From contig CM040421.1 of NCBI GenBank assembly GCA_022702705.1, forward strand, positions 61,172,621 through 61,236,620: a stretch of 64,000 bases of DNA, given 5' to 3'. The position numbers were made by a program, and so were the translations under genes. This stretch comes from Papilionanthe hookeriana x Papilionanthe teres (Eukaryota; Streptophyta; Magnoliopsida; Asparagales; Orchidaceae). The notes under the pieces are model-generated. The model ran no database searches, was not told the DNA's origin, and worked only from the letters and a program-made list of their open reading frames with translations. This document shows, piece after piece, positions 1 through 11,030 of this stretch (the stretch's first letter is position 1; each line of letters begins with the position of its first letter).

Positions 1-647
1 CCCTTTGCGGCCGAATCTCCTCTCGATGACGATCTACCGGATGAACAAATAATGAGCCTAGAAGACCTCGTCGATCGACGTTGGGAATTGTATTTCGACG
101 GAGCATCTTCGGCACACAAAGACGAAGAATCGCAAGTGATAGTGCCGGTAAGGCGGGAATCGGGCTAATCTTTATAACACGGAGCGGGGGATGTTAAGAT
201 ACTCCTACCACTTGACGGAACCGTGTACAAACAACGAAGCGAGAATACGAAGCCCTCATAACGGGATTGGAATTAACCATTCAAATGGGGATAACGGACA
301 TCAACATCTACGGGGATTCACGAGTTAATCATTCGACGGATCGTCGGACAATACGGAATTTTTAAACCAAGACTCGAACAATACTTCCGGTATGCCATAC
401 AGTTGTTGGAACGATTCCGAATGTGACAATCTACAAAATTCCTAGAAAAGAGAATGCTTTAGCGGATGCTTTAGCCCGTCTCGCAAAAGAATTTGCCTGT
501 TTGCAAGATGAATCGGTGGAAGTGTCGGTTCACGGACGTCGGGTCCTATCACGGCTTGACATAGACATGATACACAAATCGGAAGAAGAAAAAGAATCGA
601 GTTGCGGCGGTGACGAGAAAACACGGAAGATTGGCGACGGCCATTGA
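1..647 (+). pseudogene. Tat-lineage Ty3/gypsy pol: second (archaeal-type) RNase H domain, broken
   Basis: This is the part of a retrotransposon polyprotein lying between RT/RNase H and integrase. Seen in the sequence: the opening motif YFDGASS near 91-111, a region encoding NNEARYEAL (about 230-260), GDSR near 313-324, and the terminal segment NALADALARLA at about 450-485. These are the acidic-residue motifs of the extra RNase H of the Tat/Ogre clade. They sit in different frames, so several 1-nt indels break the ORF. The domain is followed directly by the integrase zinc region and core of the same element. The window cuts off gag, protease and RT. Known for the family: RT-RH-aRH-INT order is diagnostic of Tat elements. 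The lineage assignment is confident, the exact family is not. Confidence 0.85.
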
Positions 648-1895
648 TGGACTACCACGCAAACGGGAAAGCTACCGGAGGATAGGTCGCTGGCCCATCG
701 GATCAGAAAAGAACTGCGTCCTACGCATTAATAAACAACACATTATACGGAAGGTCTTTTGATCGAAATGTGGCTAAGGTGCCTAAGCGGGTCCGAGGCC
801 GTGAAATTGTTAAAGAGGTGCATTCGGGACTACTGTGGCGCTCACCGGTCGGGTCCAAAGATGAAGATGAAAATTAAAAGACTAGGGTACTACGGCCCTC
901 GATGATGACCGACTGCATGAAAATCGCCAAGAGCTGTCATCGATGCCGAGTGCACGGAGTGGTTCTACACCGACCTCCAAATGTGCTACACCCGACAATT
1001 GCGTCGTGGCCGTTTGAATGTTGGGGCACGGATATAGTGGGTCCGATAGAACCACCATCTTCGAAAGGACATCGCTTCATTCTTGCGGCTACGGATTACT
1101 TTTCCAAGTGGGCGAAGCGGTTCCACTTAGAGAAGTGAAAGCACACCACGTGCTTCTGGTTTTCAAGAACCAAGTTGTCTACCGTTTCGGAGTGCCGCGC
1201 GGGATCATCTCGGATAATGGGTCGGCATTCGAAGCACACAAATCAACAATTTTGTCGGGAGACACGGAATCGGCTGGCGATACTCGACAATTTACTACCC
1301 AAGAGCAAACGGTCTCGTCGAGGCTTTTAATAAAACTCTCGTTCAAATCTTAAAGAAAACCTCGGACGATAATAAGAGAAATTGGCACGAGAAATTGTTA
1401 GAAGCCTTATGGACCTACCGGACAACCTTCGAACTCCTACTCGAAGCTACACCTTACGCTCGGTGTATGGGTCCGAGCGGTGTTACCTTTAGAGGTTCAA
1501 CTTCCTTCACTCGGAATTGCGGTTGCAAACAAGATCACGACGAAGAAAACGCCGGACTACGACTCGAAGAATTAGAAAGCTTGGAAGGGAAAAGACTTGC
1601 GGCGCAACGGAATTTAGAACTATACCAAGCTAAGATGGTTCAAGCCCATGACAAGCGGGTCCGCCCAAGAACCTTCAAAGTTGGTGATTTAGTTCTCGTT
1701 CTCGAGAGACCTATTCTTGCACACCGCAAGATAGGAGGAAAATTTGAACCCACTTGGGAAGGACCGTTTGTGGTTGAAGCGGTATACTCGGGAGGTTCCT
1801 ACCGGCTAGTGAATTGCCGGGGAGAACGACATATGCTTCCGATCAACGGACGATACTTGAAAAAATATTACGCTACTGATGTTTCGAAGGAATGA
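648..1895 (+). pseudogene. Tat-lineage integrase (zinc region, catalytic core, C-terminal domain), frameshifted
   Basis: Integrase inserts the cDNA copy of the element into the host genome. Visible in order: an HHCC-type zinc region (CHRC near 940-955), the core with first catalytic Asp in WGTDIVGP (codon 1031-1033), second Asp in ISDNG (codon 1213-1215) and the Glu in LVEAFNKT (codon 1320-1322), then a C-terminal domain with GDLVLVLERP, TWEGPFVV and a terminal RYLKKYY ending at stop 1893-1895. The catalytic D,D,E residues are all encoded, but the reading frame shifts around 1130-1140, 1240-1300 and 1340-1400. No chromodomain is seen, as expected for the Tat clade. It lies immediately downstream of the extra RNase H and 275 bp upstream of the AlkB-type ORF. 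Confidence 0.9.
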
Positions 1896-2170
1896 ATTCT
1901 TCATCCCTAAGAAACACGGGTGAAGTAATTACTTATGATTGGGTCCGAACTCAAAATAATAAAATGTGCTAAAATAAATAAAATCATGATAATAAAGTTT
2001 TCCTCGTTTTCTTCTCCAAATCAAAATCTCTTCCCTCATCTTATCTTACTTCATTCCTGTTAAATTTCAAAATATAAGAATAATAAAAAATGTATCTTTA
2101 AAAAACATTTTCTTAATGTTCTTGTTCTTAGTACAACCCACGATCCTTTTCCTTGTCTTTTCGCGGGGAA
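1896..2170 (+). other. AT-rich spacer between pol and the downstream ORF
   Basis: About 275 bp of A/T-rich DNA with no ORF separates the integrase stop from the next ATG at 2171. It ends in a pyrimidine-rich stretch (ttccttgtcttttcg) just before that ATG. This could serve as a leader or splice-acceptor region for a separately expressed 3' cistron. That role is inference from position only. Confidence 0.5.
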
Positions 2171-3617
2171 ATGTCGAACGGGCGGTTGGTCTTGAACTTT
2201 AAGAATGGTGTAAGCCTTGCACTCGATGAAAAGAGGGTGAAAGATGGAGCGATAATCGAGATCGACTCAGATTTCGCACCGAGCGGGCCTACGATACGAG
2301 GAAAGTGGCCGGGTCCCGGTTAGCAGAGCCGAAGCGCGCCGGACGGACGGTGATGAAAGTGGGTGGCCCAAGCCACCGATCCAACAACAAGAAAAGAAAA
2401 GCAAACACCGAAGAAGATAAGAAAATGAAGTCCGTAGTCACTACGGCGGAGGGCGGGCTTGTCGGCGCCGCGCCCGCGGAGATTCGAAGTTCGGAGGGCT
2501 ACTCTCACGGCCACGCAACGGAGAAATAAGAATCGCCGTATCCAGTAAGATGTTAACAAAACTAGGCTGCGGACCGGCGCGACGAGACAATTGCTAATGC
2601 CGGCACTCACATTTCAAGGACACCGGTTCACCGGGAACACTGAAGAAAGGAGGCCGGCTCCTAGGATAACGAAAGAACCGGGGAAATCTCCGAGAAGATC
2701 GGAAGAAAGAAGACTACCACGCCACTGGATAGAACCACCAGGTAATGCATGACCTTGTTGCGAAGCAACCCGGGGGATGTCCGACGGACATCATCCACGA
2801 GGAGCCGAGGTATGCGGGGGAACGTGAAGGGATCGAACCATATATCCCACAATATGTCACAAGGCCTCGCCATCTGCGGATCATTCCGGAATACGAGCTG
2901 GAGAGGATGCGGAATGTTGAAAAGAAAACTTTCGAATACTTCGAGAGAATTAAAGGAAGAAGAATCAACATACTAGAAGGCCTCGAGCTACACACCGACG
3001 TATTCTCGGAGTATGAACAACGAGCAAATCGTGGATCGTATCCGGGATACGAAAAGAATGGGCCGAGCGAGGCCGCACGAGGAAAACACATACTCGGAAC
3101 CCGGAGATGGATGCCGGGGAAAGGAAGAATCACAATACAATGCGGATGCTGCTACAACTTTGCTGAAGACGGAAGGAAACCCACCGGGAATACTCCGTCA
3201 TGGGCGAGTAGATCCGATGCCATCGGTTATCGAGAGAATGGTAAAAAGATTGATAACATGGAGGGTGCTGCCGACGGTTGCATACCCGATAAGCTGCATT
3301 ATCAACATCTACAAACGGGGTGATCGCATACCCCCACATATTGATCACCACGACTTCGTCGGACCTTTACTGCACGGTCTCTTTCCTGAATGAGTGTAAC
3401 ATCATGTTCGGATCGACCTCCGGATAGCGGGCCCGGGTGAGTTCCGAGGGCCGGTAAAGATACCTTTACGGTGGGTTCCGTCATGATGCTGCGAGGTAAC
3501 GGAGCGAGATATCGCAAAGCATTGCATACCGGGGTGCCGGTGGAGCGAATCTCGGTTACTTTCGGGAGGATGGACGACGACAAAATACCTTACCATTTCC
3601 GACCGGATCCGAGCTAG
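2171..3617 (+). pseudogene. Retrotransposon 3' ORF with a plant ALKBH9/10-type AlkB dioxygenase domain (frameshifted)
   Basis: AlkB proteins are Fe(II)/2-oxoglutarate dioxygenases that remove methyl groups from nucleic acids; plant ALKBH9/10 proteins act on m6A in RNA. The ORF begins with ATG at 2171 (MSNGRLVLNFKNG). A basic, NLS-like segment (NNKKRKANTEEDKK, about 2383-2424) follows after a frameshift. The AlkB homology runs from about 2964 (INILEGLELHTDVFS) through RRWMPGKGRITIQ (about 3099-3137) and NPPGILR to the end. Iron ligands are visible: HxD in IPPHIDHHDF (His 3337-3339, Asp 3343-3345) and the distal His in KALHTGVP (3525-3527). The 2-oxoglutarate Arg is in RISVTF (3546-3548). The second Arg expected in this motif appears as Gly followed by Arg (FGRMD). 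The stop is TAG 3615-3617. Frame changes occur near 2305, 3020, 3090, 3170, 3380 and 3470. No introns are visible. Codon style matches the neighbouring pol. It lies between integrase and the 3' LTR, where Tat elements carry extra ORFs. Confidence 0.85.
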
Positions 3618-4430
3618 AGAACCTCCGGCCTTACGAGTGCGTGAGTTACATGGGAAATATCACACCTCCAACGTACATCCAGTCGGCATCCTTGCCAAGG
3701 ATGGCTTGGAAGGTGATGTTATTGACCATGTACCTCACTATTCGGACATGGATTTTTGACGGATGATTCTTTTGATGGATCAACAAAGATCATACACGGT
3801 CCGTTTTGAGTCTACATGGATTGTATGAAATATATTCCGGATCGAGTTGTACGACGTATTTTCAACATGATTGGAATGAAAGTGACCATGTCACGTTTTT
3901 GGCCTTCACCTCTTTTGTGCAAATTGATTGGGAAACGCCATTAAAGTTAAATGAACTTCGAACAAAGAACAGAAAAGAAATAAAACAAAAAAAGAGAATA
4001 AAAGAAAACTTTCTAAAAAAAAAAAAAAAAAATCTAAAAATGACAAACACCTAGTTCACATGAACATTAAATAAACAATAAAATAAAATTTGAACCATTA
4101 AAAGATAAACGAAATCAACACAAATCTCAAATTCCATCCTTCCAAACTTCAAATCTCAAATTCCATCCTTCCAAACTTCAAAATCAAATTCCATCCTTAC
4201 AAATTTCAAATCAAATCCTCAATCAAATTCCAAATCCAATCTCGATCAAGTTTCAAACTTGATCTTCCGAATTTCAAATCAAATCTTAAATCAAATTTCG
4301 ATCGAGTTCAAACTCATCCTTCCAAATTCAAATTCAATCTTTCCAGATTCTAAATCTCTATCAAATCTCAAATCCGATCTTCTAGATCTCAAATCAAATT
4401 TCAATCGAAAAATCAAATTCAAATTCAAAT
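3618..4430 (+). other. 3' untranslated part of the Tat element
   Basis: No domain is recognised here. A short poly-A run lies near 4015-4032. From 4080 to 4430 the sequence is a loose repeat of pyrimidine-rich words around tcaaattccatccttccaaa. This grades into the 83-bp tandem array that follows. Confidence 0.5.
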
Positions 4431-5470
4431 TCAAACTCTTTTGGGTCGAGGATTTTACATCCAAGACTGCACTGCTTTAGGATTCTTTTCCTATTGCACT
4501 GAAATACATCAAATCAAACTCTTTTGGGTCGAGGATTTTACATCCAAGTACCATTGCTTTAGGATTCTTTTCCTATTGCACTTGAAATACATCAAAATCA
4601 AACTCTTTTGGGTCGAGGATTTTACATCCAAGATTGCACCTTTGCTAGGATTCTTTTCCTATTGCCTTTGAAATACATCAAATTCAAACCTTTTGGGTCG
4701 AGGATTTTACATCCAAGACTGCACTTGCTTTAGGATTCTTTTCCTACTGCCTTGAAATACATCAAATTCAAACTCTTTTGGGTCGAGGATTTTACATCCA
4801 AGTCGCTCTGCTTTAGGATTCTTTTCCTATTGCCTTTGAAATACATCAAATTCAAACCTTTTGGGTCGAGGATTTTACATCCAAGACCTGCCTTGCTAGG
4901 ATTCTTTTCCTATTGCACTTTGAAATACATCAAAATCAAACTCTTTTGGGTCGAGGATTTTACATCCAAGACTGCACTTGCTAGGATTCTTTTCTATGCA
5001 GCTGAAATACATCAAATTCAAACCTTTTGGGTCGAGGATTTTACATCCAAGCTCTGCCTTTTAGGATTCTTTTCCTATTGCACTTGAAATACATCAAATC
5101 AAACTCTTTTGGGTCGAGGATTTTACATCCAAGATCGCACTTGCTTTAGGATTCTTTTCCTATTGCATTTGAAATAAATCAAAATTCAAACTTTTGGGTC
5201 GAGGATTTTACATCCAAGATCGCCATTGCTTTAGGATTCTTTCCTATTGCACTTGAAATACATCAAATCGAATTCCGGGGTTAAGGAATTTACATCCGAG
5301 ACTGCATTGCTTTAGGATTCTTTCCCTATTGCGATGAAATACATCAAAATCAAACTCTTGAGGTTAAGGATTTTACATCCAACACCACTTTGCTACGAGA
5401 TATCTTCTCATTGCAACGATTCAATCTAATCAATTCAATTTTCTTTCGAGGTTGGAGATGTTACATCTAA
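4431..5470 (+). repeat. 83-bp tandem repeat (about 12 units) upstream of the 3' LTR
   Basis: The word gggtcgaggattttacatcc recurs at 4443, 4526, 4610, 4695, 4780, 4863, 4948, 5029, 5111 and 5196, with diverged copies near 5278, 5361 and 5445. Spacing is 81-85 bp. Each unit also carries aggattcttttcctattgc and gaaatacatcaaa. The apparent peptides across the array are repeat by-products. Hypervariable tandem repeats between the coding region and the 3' LTR are a known trait of Tat/Ogre elements and can seed satellites. Confidence 0.92.
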
Positions 5471-5838
5471 AACCTCGAAATCCCAATTTTCATTTCAAAT
5501 CAAATCCCTCAAATTAATTTTGACAAAACTTCGATCTAAATTGAAACTCCAAACTAAAATTTAAACTCACACATCAAAACATAATTTGAAACAAAATAAA
5601 ATCTAAATCGAAATTCCCCGAGGTCATGTGATTTGGAATTTACCTCCTTTTCCTTTCCTCAGGCGAGAGTTCGAGAATCTCCGGTTCCGAGAGATATACT
5701 TGACACTCCCAGCGAAACTCTTCTACTTCGTCCTAAGTTCGTCACTTGGACATCCGTGTTGGTTTTGTTGATCGCTTCGGTCAACACCAATACGCGCGGT
5801 GTGCTCCGTCGGCTCACCACACCTATTGGGGGTCCATT
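5471..5838 (+). other. Pre-LTR region with polypurine tract at about 5825-5838
   Basis: This is the noncoding end of the Tat internal region. The segment attgggggtccatt immediately precedes TGTTGACCTCATTTT and fits a polypurine tract, the primer for plus-strand DNA synthesis, next to the LTR start. The assignment rests on position and on the matching LTR start at 35900. Confidence 0.6.
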
Positions 5839-8038
5839 TGTTGACCTCATTTTTGGTGAGGTCTTCCTTCTTCTTTTTAGTGCTTAGGATCTAGCCTTAG
5901 GCTTTTCCTTTGACTATCTTAGAGGACCAGAATTGGGACCCGCCTTTTAGAAATTTAAACCACTTCTAAACTCCCTGCAAACTCCACAAACTTGACTATA
6001 GACCCCTAATCACCTAGAGGGTTGAAATCGAATATGGAAGTTTAAAGGATGAGTTCCTATAGGACTCTTTGGCCTTAGGACTGCCACAGGTGGCCTGGTG
6101 CAGATGAGGGGCTGACTTACATTACACTTACACACTACATTTCCACACACTTCCTAAAACCACACCCATACCCAACTTAACCTCCCGACTCATGTGGGTG
6201 ATTCACATGGATGGTCCTTAACCCCTAAGCCCTTAGGCTAAGAGGGTTAGGAACAACATAATGAATGCCTCAAATGAGTCCTTTCATGGCTCATATGGGC
6301 TTGAAATGGTTTCATGGCTCAACCAAAATGATTTCACCCCACTCAAATTCACCCAATCTTCGATTTCCCAAATTTTCAATTTTTGACCCCGAGACCCTAC
6401 ACCTACTAAACCTACCCAAAACCATCGAAATTACCAAATTTTTGCAAAATTTCCAAATTACCCAAAATTTTCCAAAATCAATCTCAAACATCTCCACATC
6501 ACTCAAATTGATCATCCATACCCAAAAATACCAAAAATTCCAAAAATACCTCTCAATACCCTCCAAATACCCAAAATACCCTTCTTGGCCTAAAAATCCA
6601 AAAATTCAGAAAATTCCCAGAAAATTCCAGAAAATCCTAAATATTCCCAATTTCATTTTGTCCAACTACACCATGGGCCAATTTTGTCAATTTACCCTAC
6701 TTTTGTCAAAACCCCCAAATTGACCCATTTTAACCCTAAGTGAACCCGATGTCAAACCAAACCTACCCAATTGACCCCAATTTTGGTCCAATTCAATTCT
6801 AAACTTCAATTCAACATCCCCAATACCAATCTAGACCAAATCCAAGTCCAATTTGATTGACATTTGGATCCAAATCCACTTTTGACCTTAAGGCCCATTT
6901 TTTTGACCTAAGCCCAAACCTAACCCAAATGAACCCAAACCCCAAAATCAAAACCTAACCAAAGCTGAAACCTCTTTGAAACACTCCTATAAACATTTCT
7001 CAACATTTATTTTACATCAATTTCAACCCTAGCCAAACATTGGCCCAACTTGGCCCATTTGGACCTATATTGGCCCATTCACCAAAAGAATCCAAATCCA
7101 ACCCAATTCAAGCCCAAACTACCCCAAATTTGCTTCAAGTTACTCATGACACATCCATGAGCTAAACCCAACAATTATTTGGCCCAACCTTTTACAAAAA
7201 TTTTCATCCATGAACACATTCATAAACTTAAAAGCCCACTTCCCTTAAACCCTTCTAAAAGCCCATTTCCTTCAAAATTCAAAAGCCCAAATCTACCCTA
7301 AAGCCCACATGACATCTCCATTTGTCATCCATTTAATTAAATCCATTACCTAAGTCCTAAAATCATCATTAAATTATTCCAAATGAAGCTTCATCCAAAT
7401 TCTCATCAAATTACCAAAAATTTCTTAAAACCCATTTTTATGAAATTGACTCGACTTTCCCCAAGCCAAAGACAAGCCATGCAAGCCATTGACAAGCCAC
7501 ATGAAGCCATGGGAGGCTTGACATGTGACCATGCCATTAATGGTAAAAGGAGGGGCTCCTTTCCTAATCTTTCATTAAGCCTTTTTACCTTAAGCATGTC
7601 GCACACTAAACCATGTTTAGCCACCTCATCATGGATAGAGACCACACCACTCTCTCTTGGCTGACCCAACTGATCCTCTCAGCCCAAAATCGAGGCCATG
7701 GGGAGGTGAACCAAGCCCAAAGGTGAGTTGGCCCATTTGGACCCAAAATAGGCTCATCCCCCATTCCACTTCAATCCAACTCCTTTACACATGGCAATTG
7801 CCGATTGATTGCACAAGCCTCCAGCACGACCCACCTGACCAAGATGGTGACCATTGCCGGCCGGCCGGCCACCGGGCCAGCCGGAAAACACCATGGCCGA
7901 GAGCTCACATGTGAGCCAACATTGAAATTCTCACTTGCTGAGCCGCCCCATCCCTAGTGGTCACCATGGCTGATCTTCTCCTCACTGGAGCAGCTCGATC
8001 CCAGAGCCCTAACTCCCCATGGGAGGCCTCCGACCACT

Positions 8039-8052
8039 CTCTATTTAAACTT
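8039..8052 (+). promoter_or_regulatory. Putative LTR TATA box
   Basis: TATTTAAA lies about 2.2 kb into the LTR. The related LTR has ctataaaagg at almost the same offset (38159-38168). Both are followed by a similar CTCGA-TTCGGA element 120-220 bp downstream, which supports a shared promoter position. Confidence 0.5.
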
Positions 8053-8689
8053 CACCCCTCTCGGCCATGAGAGAAGAGAAGCACAAACCTTGCCAAAACT
8101 CGCCAAAATTGTTCCGGACCCTTCTCCATCCTTAGAGCACTTGATCCCGAGTGAAATTCCCTGCCATTTCTCCTCCGAAGCTCGATTTCGGAGTTGAAAT
8201 TCCACCCAAAACCGGGACACTTCTCCACGGTGAGCCAATTCTCAAATTGATTGGCTCTACACCTTCACTGGACCGAGGGAAGGTGTCCACCATCAAAAGC
8301 CCCATCTCCGAGGCCACCCGGTTGCTCCGGCCTCCAAGCTTTGTGATCGGGCTTGGTCGAAATCATATCCGGACAATTCACTGGACCGGGAGACTTCATC
8401 CGGAGCTTGCTAGGACCCGATCGAAGGTGCAACAACTCTCGGATTGAAGCCACACTTCTCGAGCCAAGGTATGAGCTAACTCTTCATCCCGAGCTTCGAA
8501 GATTCTCTATTTTAAATGCCTTAGTTTCGATGCATGTTAGCCGTATAGATGTGTTCGTCTCTTCGAGACGAATCCATAGAGTATAAGAACGTAAAAATCC
8601 ATTGAGAATCGAGTGAGATCTTAGGGATTTAGTGTGGACGGCTCTCGGGTGAGAACACTTGGGGACGATGAACGGATGCCGTCCATTCA

Positions 8690-8845
8690 ATACACGCGCG
8701 GACGAACGGCTCAGATGGCGTCGGGCCGGGAAACGGTGCGAGAACCGCGGGGCCCGGGCTGCCGACTCGGATGGCGGCGCCCAATCACGGCGCGACACGT
8801 ACCCCTTCGGAGGCTGCCGATGTTTCGGCGGCGCCGCGTGGATAA
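8690..8845 (+). other. GC-rich island inside the AT-rich LTR
   Basis: About 150 bp rich in CG-containing words (ggcggcgccc, cggcggcgccgcgtgg) is embedded in otherwise AT-rich LTR. A counterpart lies at about 38690-38830 in the solo LTR, and the truncated LTR copy at 13150 begins inside the equivalent sequence. It follows the putative transcription start by roughly 650 bp. Function is unknown; a structured RNA leader is possible. Confidence 0.6.
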
Positions 8846-10674
8846 GTAGATAAATAGGGTATTTTCTGATTTATTTAATTCCCTAAACTTCAAAAATCCA
8901 TATCTTTGTGTAGAAAAATCACAAAAATAAAATAAAAATACCCTCTTGCTCGGTGAACGAGAGGAGAATAATGTGGAAAAGAAATCATTTAATTTCATCA
9001 AGTATTTTATTTTTTATAATTTATTTACTCTCTGCATTGTTTTAATTCTCCATGCATGCATACAATTCACCATGGCATGAGACCATAGGGCTTTTGAAGC
9101 CTCCGAATTTGGGAACATTCCCTGAATTTTCCAAAGTCGGAGGCCATCCCTATGAGGAGTTCTTGATTTTTCAAGTTCGGGTCACTGTTTTGAGTATTTT
9201 AATTCCAGTAAATAGCATGTTGTGAAATAAATTCTAGGAAAATTTGGTGATGTTCCTTATGACCAGAGAACCCTAGGAAAAATAGGTTTTGACTTAGTTC
9301 ATTTAAAACGACCCTAATTGGCTTAAACACCCAAAATAGGTCTTTAATTAATTAGAGTTAACCAGGCATCAAATTGACTTGAAATCAATTCTCCACTGAC
9401 CTTTAGGATCAGAGGAACCCACCATAAAAATTTGAGGTCAATTGGACTTGGTTAGCCCCACTAATTGGGTTGATTAAGTCACTTAGCCATTTTAAACTTT
9501 AAAAATTCATAACTTTTAAAATACTTTTCAAAAATTCACCAAATTGGTTTTGGAGCCTCTCTGATATCAGGGGAACCTAAGAAAATTAAAATTTCAATTT
9601 TCTAAAAAAGTTGATTTTTAATAATATTTTAATATTTTTAATAATTAAAAAATAATAAAAATCACAAAAATAATAAAATTCACCAAAATGTCACATTTTG
9701 AATTTTAATCACTTAGGAGCAAATCCCACATTTTTCCTAGGTCTATTTAGTGAGATATTGAATTTTAAAGCCCTAGGGTAATTTTAAAATTAAAAAAATG
9801 TATTTTCTAGCATTTTCACTAAAATAATTATTATAAATCATAGAAAAATCAGAAAATTGCAAAATTTGATTCTCTGGTTTCCTTGATATCAGAGAGATTT
9901 TTGAAAAATATAAAACCCATTTTTCAACATTTATTTTATTTTTAAATTAATTAACACTCCAAAACTCAAAATAATTATAATAAAAATAATATAATTCAAA
10001 AAATCACCAAAATTGGTCCAAGTGCCTCTCTGGTCATTAGGAATGTCCCCTAATTTTCTTAAGGATAGAAACTTTCCTTTGGTCATGTTATCAAATTTTC
10101 CTTGAAAATCTCTATTTTCCACCAAAAATAATTATATAAATAAATTAAATACAGAAAAATCACATTTTCTCCTCTCATGTCTTTATTGACATATGAGTGA
10201 AGTTACATAAAAATTTCAAATTCATTTAAGTTTAATTTAGTGAGTTATGAAATTATTAAGCTTAAAGGGTAAAATGGTAATTAAACTTTCAACCCTTAAT
10301 TAAAACTTTAGGTTTAATAAAAATTAACAAGTAAAATATTTGATCTTAATCTGATTTGGATGATTGAAATTTAAATAATTAAAGGGTAGAAACCCATTAA
10401 ATAATTTTAAAATGATTAAACTTTAATTAAATAATGGATTAAATTTGGAAGAATAATAAAATTGGAATCATTAAAATAAGGGATATTTATTAGGAAGAGA
10501 TTTATTCTTTAATTTAAAAATCCCAAAATTAATCATCTCATTAATACTCAATTTCTAATTAAAATGATAACTCAAATTTAAAATATTAAAAGACTTAATC
10601 ATTAAACTAAAATTAAATTATTAAACTCTTTCAAAAATTTCAATTAAAATTAAAGATAAAACTAAATTAAAAAT

Positions 10675-11030
10675 TAAATTAAATTAAGTAAATTAAATTG
10701 GATTAAATTAAATCAATTAAATTAAATTAAATTAAATTAAATTAAATTAAATTAAAATTAAATTAAAATTAAATTAACTTAAATTAAATTTAATAATTAA
10801 ATTAAATTAAATTAAACAATTAAATTAAATTAAATTAAATAATTAAGTTAAATTAAATTAAATAATTAAATTAAATTAAACAATTAAATTAAATTCAATT
10901 AAATTAATTTAAATTAAATTAAATAATTAAATTAAATTAAATCAAATCAAATTAATTAAACATCAAATCAAATTAAATTAAATTAAGTTAAATTAAAACT
11001 CAATTAAATTAAGTTGAATTAAATATAACA
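10675..11030 (+). repeat. AATTA-word low-complexity array
   Basis: This is dense repetition of the pentanucleotide AATTA/TTAAA in the U5-side half of the LTR. The truncated LTR copy carries the corresponding array at about 15040-15410 with a different arrangement, as expected for replication slippage. Confidence 0.9.

Noticed and set aside
3618..3780. Continuation of the AlkB ORF with further coding sequence
   Set aside because: Some frames look codon-like (PPTYIQSASLP), but no domain was recognised and the AlkB frame has a stop at 3615.
4441..5087. Long ORFs across the 83-bp repeat
   Set aside because: They follow the repeat unit, change frame with unit length and have no independent support.
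6265..6723. 152-residue ORF in the LTR U3
   Set aside because: It comes from C/A-rich low-complexity sequence, has no family motif and no counterpart in the related LTR.
8151..8853. Overlapping ORFs around the GC-rich island
   Set aside because: High GC removes stops in all frames. The frames are not kept in the truncated LTR copy or in the related LTR.
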